Part shown: positions 47,489 through 51,856 of the stretch, piece after piece
How positions within the stretch are numbered: position 1 is the stretch's first letter
Layout: each line of letters opens with the position of its first letter
From: Eubacterium ramulus ATCC 29099
Lineage (GTDB): Bacteria > Bacillota > Clostridia > Lachnospirales > Lachnospiraceae
Assembly: GCF_000469345.1 (NCBI RefSeq)
Contig: NZ_KI271089.1
Coordinates: 77,833-129,688, forward strand
Reading direction: 5' to 3'
Length of the DNA stretch: 51,856 nt
Position numbers and translations under genes: made by a program
Notes under the pieces: generated by a model
Told to the model about the DNA's origin: nothing
The model's input: the letters and a program-made list of their open reading frames with translations, nothing else
Databases searched by the model: none

Positions 47489-49177
47489 TTAAAATCTCGG
47501 CGGTTGCACCTGATATGTCTCAATCGGCACATCCTCTGTGGAAAACTCCATTTCTCCGTCTTTGTTCTCACACACAATCCATTTCAGCCAGTTCTCATTA
47601 TCCATCTGTGGATAATCCTCACGCAGGAACCATCCTCTGGACTCTTTTCGCATGGATGCGCCCTTAAACTGCATTTCTGCGGAGAGAACCATGGCCTCCG
47701 CCTCATGGCAGGCAAGCAGATCATGGAAGTCTTCTGCCTTTAACTGTGCAACCAGCGGTTTGATGTTTGCCAGTTTCCGTAAACATACATCCAGACGATG
47801 CTGGCTCATGTATACACTGTTTTCTACCGGGCAGACAAGCTGCTGGATCTTATCAATCACTGCTTTTGCTTTTACGCCATCTTCACGGAATAACGGTGCA
47901 AATGCATCCTCTTTCAGCTGCTCTACCTGAGCATCATCTACCGGCAACTGAGTGTTTGCTGCCGCATAAGCTGCTGCCTGCTGACCACTGACCACACCTG
48001 CAAATACTGCATTCAGGATTCCTGAACCACGATTACGTCCCGGAGGTGCCGGAACTGCGCCAGGTGCACAGGAACCATCGTAACAGACATCTCCTGCTGC
48101 GTACATGCCCGGAATGGTAGTTGCCATCTGCTCATCTACTTTAACCGGAGACTGCTCGCCGACAAATCCTGGTTCTACTTCCCATTTCTCATCACCTTCG
48201 AATCCATCTACGGAAGAACCTTTTTCAAAATCGATTTTCCAAAATGGCAGACCATACGGACGATCCCAGATGTAAAACATCATCGTATCATTTTTGGTTG
48301 TCTCGCTCTCCATCGGATGCAGGTAAACCGGGCCTCTGCCGGAAGCCATGGTATTGTACCACTCAGCAACGGCACTGGAACTGATATCTGCTTCTGGGAA
48401 ACGGCGGAAGTTCTTTGTAATATTTTCACCATAAGCATCGTACATAACGTTCTCGCCAAATACACACTCACGGTTGCTGTGTACGCGGTAAAGCTGTGCA
48501 AAGTTTCCGAACTCCGGATTACGCATCTGTGCACCGGCACGGTAAGCTGCCGCAATACCATCGCCACGTCCGTTACTCCACATCGGAGCGACACGGTAGT
48601 TCTGGCTTCCGGTACAGAGAATAACAGATTTTCCTTCAAATACATAGAAAGTTCCGTCAATAATACTGTATCCAACTGCACCTGCAATTTTTCCATCTCT
48701 GATCAGTAAATCAGAGATTGTTGTTTTATCGATAAATTTTACGCCCAGTTTTGTGGCAGTTGCTCTCATTTTTAACGTAAGATCCAGATCCACACCGACC
48801 ATGTAAGTCATCGGGCCTGTCGGAATACGTTTTTTCGGGATATTGACCCCCCAGGATTCCATCTTATCCAGCAGTTCATTGTTCATTGCCACATATTTTT
48901 TCAGCAGGTTCTGGTTTGCCAGATAGCCACCGACTGCGTTTGCATGATATTCGTTGAACATCTCCGGTGTTGTTTTTTCCAGATCAAAATACTGTAATAC
49001 GCCACCGCCTTTATTTGCTTTTCCGGAATAACCGGAGGTCTGTTTTTCCACAACCAGAACACTGATATCCGGATTTTCTTCTTTTACACTGATAGCTGCT
49101 GTCAGACCGGCAATTCCACCGCCGATGATCAGCACGTCAGCAGACATTTTTTCCTGTTTGATTTCCTGTTTCTGCAT
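47489..49177 (-). CDS. AprA-like FAD flavoprotein (fumarate-reductase/APS-reductase-alpha family)
   Basis: A 562-residue oxidoreductase subunit. Seen: FAD site IIGGGIAGLTAAIS (19-32), VEKQTSGYSGKANKGGGVLQYF, GPVYLHPME, and GMYAAGDVCYDGSCAPGAVPAPPGRNRG before a helical C-terminal domain. Databases would probably name it adenylylsulfate reductase alpha, but it is shorter than true AprA, and no sat, qmo or dsr genes are near. Grouped with a two-cluster ferredoxin, a hydrolase and an FMN oxidoreductase, it more likely reduces or oxidises an organic substrate with electrons passed by the ferredoxin. Last gene of the operon, 18 bp after the ferredoxin gene. Confidence 0.82.
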   Translation of the reverse strand: MQKQEIKQEKMSADVLIIGGGIAGLTAAISVKEENPDISVLVVEKQTSGYSGKANKGGGVLQYFDLEKTTPEMFNEYHANAVGGYLANQNLLKKYVAMNNELLDKMESWGVNIPKKRIPTGPMTYMVGVDLDLTLKMRATATKLGVKFIDKTTISDLLIRDGKIAGAVGYSIIDGTFYVFEGKSVILCTGSQNYRVAPMWSNGRGDGIAAAYRAGAQMRNPEFGNFAQLYRVHSNRECVFGENVMYDAYGENITKNFRRFPEADISSSAVAEWYNTMASGRGPVYLHPMESETTKNDTMMFYIWDRPYGLPFWKIDFEKGSSVDGFEGDEKWEVEPGFVGEQSPVKVDEQMATTIPGMYAAGDVCYDGSCAPGAVPAPPGRNRGSGILNAVFAGVVSGQQAAAYAAANTQLPVDDAQVEQLKEDAFAPLFREDGVKAKAVIDKIQQLVCPVENSVYMSQHRLDVCLRKLANIKPLVAQLKAEDFHDLLACHEAEAMVLSAEMQFKGASMRKESRGWFLREDYPQMDNENWLKWIVCENKDGEMEFSTEDVPIETYQVQPPRF

Positions 49178-49195
49178 AATGTCCTCCTTCCTGCC

Positions 49196-49459
49196 CTATG
49201 CTTCACTCTGCTTTTTTGCGTAACAGTCAAAGGTCTGACGGAAACTCTGGCTTCCATAATCAGGAATTACTTTGATTGCACCTTTGGCACATTTTACTTC
49301 ACAATAGTTACAGTGTTCGCAGTCTTCCACATACTTGAAAATCGGACGCCTCTTTTCGGCATCCCAGCGGATGACGTCTACAAAACAGGCTTTATAACAG
49401 ATCTGACATCCCACACATTTGCTCTCATCAAATTCAATCTTATGGTTTGTATAAATCAT
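49196..49459 (-). CDS. Two-cluster [4Fe-4S] ferredoxin (AprB-like)
   Basis: An 87-residue electron-transfer protein. Two full CxxCxxCxxxC motifs are seen, Cys15-18-21-25 and Cys47-50-53-57, each followed by an expected short turn. It resembles the N-terminal part of AprB without the long tail. Its ribosome binding site lies in the last codons of the hydrolase gene (5-bp gap), and the AprA-like gene follows, so it is most likely the electron partner of that flavoprotein. Confidence 0.9.
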   Translation of the reverse strand: MIYTNHKIEFDESKCVGCQICYKACFVDVIRWDAEKRRPIFKYVEDCEHCNYCEVKCAKGAIKVIPDYGSQSFRQTFDCYAKKQSEA

Positions 49460-49464
49460 CGCTT

Positions 49465-50289
49465 CTACCTCCAGTTATCTTTCTCTTCCGCATACAGAGA
49501 CGGAAGGATTGCTGCCAGATTTGTGAACTCTTTCACGTTATGTAAGGCCAGCGACATAGCCGCCATATCCGGGTAACGCATACCGTCCGGAAGCACTTTC
49601 ACATCTCTTCCGTTTACATAATTCCACCCCATCCAGAACCGGGAACGAAGCTCGATTCCACCTTCGATCTCACGTACAAAGTGTGTCATAAATGTCGGTG
49701 GAACTGCAAATGGCGGCTGTCCTTTTCCATAACCTTTTCCACAGACTAACGCTGCACAGGCATCGGTTCCGATCAACTCTGCCTTAAATCCGCAGTCTCC
49801 CGGATATTTGAAGTTGATCACGATCTGATCCGGACCCATTCCGGTGTCTTCGGTAATCTCATGTGTGGTATCCCACAGTTTTTCCTGGTAAGTCAGATCC
49901 GGATCCAGCGCGCGGACACGGTTCTGTGTCTCTGCTTTGTAATGGTCTTCCGGATTCCAGATTTTGTAGCGCAGATTGTCCAGTCCATGCCATGCAAAGA
50001 ACCAGTCAAACATCTCCGGTGTTACACCTGGCATTTTTGTCAGATTTGCCAGATATCCGGTTCCGTCCGGTAAAATACACCAGCCGGCTTCCGCTTCCAG
50101 ATATCCCGGCTCAAACAAACGGTTTCTGTCCTTAAACTGTAATACCTGATCTGGACGCAGCGGTCCGTTCAGCATTTTTGCGTATGCTTCCGGAGACGGC
50201 TGTGCCATTTCCTGCTCAAAATATTTATAGTAACTTTTCTGTTTTTCCTCGTCCGTTACCGGAACACGTTTTTTTGCCATCTGTTCCAT
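49465..50289 (-). CDS. PhlG/phloretin-hydrolase-like metal-dependent C-C hydrolase
   Basis: A 274-residue protein of the DAPG hydrolase (PhlG) family, which also contains phloretin hydrolase of gut Eubacterium ramulus; these cleave the bond between an acyl group and a phloroglucinol ring. Seen: MFDWFFAWHGLDNLRYKIWNPEDHY near the middle; His116, Glu147, His203, and His250/Glu254 (HNVKE) lie at positions equivalent to the zinc and active-site residues I recall for PhlG (His129, Glu160, His214, His270, Glu274). Start ATG follows GGAGG at 6 bases. Substrate is not established; family members exist beyond polyphenol cleavage. Confidence 0.8.
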   Translation of the reverse strand: MEQMAKKRVPVTDEEKQKSYYKYFEQEMAQPSPEAYAKMLNGPLRPDQVLQFKDRNRLFEPGYLEAEAGWCILPDGTGYLANLTKMPGVTPEMFDWFFAWHGLDNLRYKIWNPEDHYKAETQNRVRALDPDLTYQEKLWDTTHEITEDTGMGPDQIVINFKYPGDCGFKAELIGTDACAALVCGKGYGKGQPPFAVPPTFMTHFVREIEGGIELRSRFWMGWNYVNGRDVKVLPDGMRYPDMAAMSLALHNVKEFTNLAAILPSLYAEEKDNWR

Positions 50290-50300
50290 AGGAAACCTCC

Positions 50301-51266
50301 TTAAAAAGTAAACTCAGCCATATGGCTTAAAATCTCTTTTGCTCCTGCAATCGCATCATCAATAATCTGTAATGCAGGTTTTTCCTCTTTTACAAGTGGT
50401 ACGATCTGACCTGCCATAACAGCTCCGTCTACCATATCGCCTTCTGCCATTGCTTTTCTCAGAGAACTCTCCGCCACCGGGCGAAGCAATTCTGCCGCTT
50501 TTTCTTTTGTATTGTTATCCTCAATAGCGATCATCTCGTCTGCCAGTTTATTTTTGATCTGACGACAAGGCTCATCGGTACAATATCCAGTGATAACCGT
50601 AGACATATCTCCGGCTGCCAGTACTTCTTTCTTTACATTCGGATGAACGGTTGTCTCTGCTGCTGCCATAAATGCAGTTCCCATTTCAAATCCTTCTGCT
50701 CCCATGGCAACACCTGCTGCCACACCACGTCCGTCAGCGATACCGCCACTGGCAATAACCGGGATATCAAGCAGGTCTACTGCCTGTGGAACCAGTACTG
50801 TGGTTGCCTCAAAGGTAACATGTCCGCCGCCTTCCCAGCCTTTTACGATCATGACATCTGCGCCTGCATCCGCAGCAATTTTTGCATCATCAATGAAAGA
50901 TGCTTTTACCACGATCTTGCATCCAACGCTGTGCCAGATATCAAAATATTTTTTGCAAAGCTCCGGATCCAGACCTGCGATCGTATCCGCATACATGACT
51001 GGTGGTTTCTCATCCAACACAATTTTTGTCACATGTTCCAAATTTGGTGGAATCATGATAACGTTCATTCCAAACGGTTTATCAGTCAGTTTTCTTGTCT
51101 CCGCAATCTGCTCACGGATAAACGATTCCGGCGCAAATCCTACGCCAAGCACACCAAGTCCTCCCGCATTGGAAACTGCTGCAACCAGCGGTGCAGTTGA
51201 AATCCATGCCATCGGTCCCTGAATGACCGGCTTCTCAATATTCAAGATTTCACATACTCTGTTCAT
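50301..51266 (-). CDS. NAD(P)H-dependent flavin oxidoreductase (nitronate monooxygenase/FabK-like)
   Basis: A 321-residue FMN-dependent TIM-barrel enzyme. Seen: KPVIQGPMAWIS at the start, NAGGLGVLGVGF, KGWEGGGHVT with the conserved active-site His149, and the phosphate site IASGGIADGRGVAAGVAMGAEGFEMGTAF. The family includes nitronate monooxygenases, the enoyl-ACP reductase FabK and ene-reductases; no fatty acid genes are near. ATG 51266 (MNRVCEIL) has AAGGAG upstream, while the six earlier codons overlap that site. First gene of the operon; an ene-reductase or oxidase step ahead of the hydrolase fits the context. Confidence 0.85.
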   Translation of the reverse strand: MNRVCEILNIEKPVIQGPMAWISTAPLVAAVSNAGGLGVLGVGFAPESFIREQIAETRKLTDKPFGMNVIMIPPNLEHVTKIVLDEKPPVMYADTIAGLDPELCKKYFDIWHSVGCKIVVKASFIDDAKIAADAGADVMIVKGWEGGGHVTFEATTVLVPQAVDLLDIPVIASGGIADGRGVAAGVAMGAEGFEMGTAFMAAAETTVHPNVKKEVLAAGDMSTVITGYCTDEPCRQIKNKLADEMIAIEDNNTKEKAAELLRPVAESSLRKAMAEGDMVDGAVMAGQIVPLVKEEKPALQIIDDAIAGAKEILSHMAEFTF

Positions 51267-51302
51267 ACCAGCTTCTCCTTCCATTCCTGTCTTGTTGAGA
51301 AA

Positions 51303-51308
51303 ATTATA
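51303..51308 (-). promoter_or_regulatory. -10 element of the flavin oxidoreductase operon
   Basis: TATAAT on the minus strand about 37 bases before the start codon, with a weak -35. Upstream, an inverted TTACTAA/TTAGTAA pair (51373-51379 and 51413-51419) could bind a regulator. No regulator gene lies beside the operon within the window. Confidence 0.4.
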
Positions 51309-51465
51309 TAAATAAACAGCAGGACTTTCATTTCCGTTCTATCCAAATTTGGTATGTTTTTATATTAAAAACTTACTAAATTTCTGATTATCTTTTCATA
51401 AGTTAGTAAATGACGATATATCCCGTATTTTAGGGCTTTATCGGTATTTTCTTTTCGGAAGATAC

Positions 51466-51503
51466 CTTGCATAAGCTGGCATTTACCAGCATGAAAATGC
51501 AAG
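51466..51503. other. Compound inverted repeat near the integrase end
   Basis: CTTGCAT pairs with ATGCAAG around a second hairpin GCTGG/CCAGC. It lies 40 bases beyond the integrase stop codon. It may be part of the element's attachment or recombination region. Confidence 0.45.
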
Positions 51504-51507
51504 CAAA

Positions 51508-51529
51508 AGTAGTAAATGAGTAGTAAATA
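51508..51529. repeat. Tandem 11-bp direct repeats next to the integrase gene
   Basis: AGTAGTAAATG and AGTAGTAAATA follow directly on each other, 13 bases from the integrase stop codon. A further GTTAGTAAATG is at about 51412-51422. Such short direct repeats beside an integrase gene are typical arm-type binding sites of Tn916-like elements. Confidence 0.5.
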
Positions 51530-51541
51530 TAAGCTCCGATA

Positions 51542-51856
51542 TTAACAAGCCAGCCTTTCCAGTTCTGCTTTTGCAGATTGAAATGTACCGTGTGCATAAT
51601 AGCCAAGTGTCATGGTTATGTTGGCGTGTCCCATGAGATATTGCAGGGTGTTTGGGTTCATTCCTCTGTTTGCCATATTCGTACAATAAGTATGTCGGAA
51701 TGAATGTGGTGTGATGTTCGGTAACTTGTCCGTGTGATATTTGTTATACTTCTTAATCAGCCCTCGCACCATACCCTCATAGTTTCCTGCAACCTTAGGC
51801 AAGCCCTCACGGTTTAAGAATAGAAAATTGCTGTAACCACCTACAATCAGCGGTTG
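51542..51856 (-). CDS. Tyrosine recombinase/integrase, C-terminal part (cut by window end)
   Basis: The frame is open to the window edge, giving the last 104 residues of a Tn916/ICE-type integrase. Seen: HSFRHTYCTNMANRG with the catalytic HxxR, YLMGHANITMT with the second His, and the nucleophilic Tyr in LGYYAHGTF. A start at an internal codon is not credible; the gene begins outside the window. The integrase reads towards the flavin-oxidoreductase operon, so the element most likely lies to the right, with its end between the operon and this gene. Confidence 0.9.
   Translation of the reverse strand, partial: QPLIVGGYSNFLFLNREGLPKVAGNYEGMVRGLIKKYNKYHTDKLPNITPHSFRHTYCTNMANRGMNPNTLQYLMGHANITMTLGYYAHGTFQSAKAELERLAC

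Noticed and set aside
47489-49459. Genuine dissimilatory sulfate reduction locus
   Set aside because: Only AprA/AprB-like proteins are present, without sat, qmo or dsr, and their neighbours act on organic compounds.

Overview
The window looks like a chromosomal segment of a spore-forming, low-to-moderate GC member of the Clostridia, most likely a gut Lachnospiraceae. This rests on the sporulation sigma factors sigE and sigG, spoIIGA next to ftsZ, a dcw cell-wall/division cluster of clostridial layout, strong AGGAGG-type ribosome binding sites, and many short structured intergenic repeats. Species cannot be fixed from the sequence alone. Nearly all genes lie on the minus strand; the exceptions are a LUD-domain protein, sigG, an AraC-type regulator and a small membrane protein.

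Layout. 61-5852: a His-rich CobW-type GTPase, an ABC exporter, a LUD (LutC-like) protein and arginyl-tRNA synthetase. 6128-10983: sigG facing a sortase B and an L,D-transpeptidase, then sigE and its processing protease spoIIGA. 11070-22827: ftsZ, ftsQ, ftsW/spoVE, murD, mraY, two class B PBPs, ftsL, rsmH and mraZ, transcribed from mraZ towards ftsZ, with a 10-bp-period MraZ box array at the promoter. murE, murF, murG and ftsA are absent from the cluster. 23106-24073: a DUF1540 and a SEC-C protein. 24086-28476: an intergenic region rich in stem-loops, then L-arabinose catabolism (araA, araD, araB) divergent from an AraC-type regulator. 30116-33928: a Gld-like ABC system (ATPase, a fused permease/GldG protein, DUF4340 protein). 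34025-41996: a PP2C phosphatase, a Ser/Thr kinase without PASTA domains, a small membrane protein with twin ETM motifs and a 1662-residue Ig-like surface protein, apparently one operon. 42349-46523: a MATE exporter and the ADP-glucose pyrophosphorylase pair glgC/glgD.

46744-51856 has island character: an internally deleted IS1182-like transposase on the left, a tyrosine integrase cut by the window end on the right, and between them a compact four-gene operon (NMO/FabK-like flavin oxidoreductase, PhlG/phloretin-hydrolase-like metal hydrolase, two-cluster ferredoxin, AprA-like flavoprotein). This is the best candidate for an undescribed system: a reductive pathway for an acylphenol or diketone-like compound, possibly dietary polyphenol, ending in or preparing C-C bond hydrolysis. 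No sulfate-reduction genes accompany the AprA-like protein.

A family of structured intergenic repeats (copies at 3002, 6034, 42079, 43789, 44102 and a fragment at 24455) runs through the window; one copy creates a false N-terminal extension of the ABC exporter reading frame.
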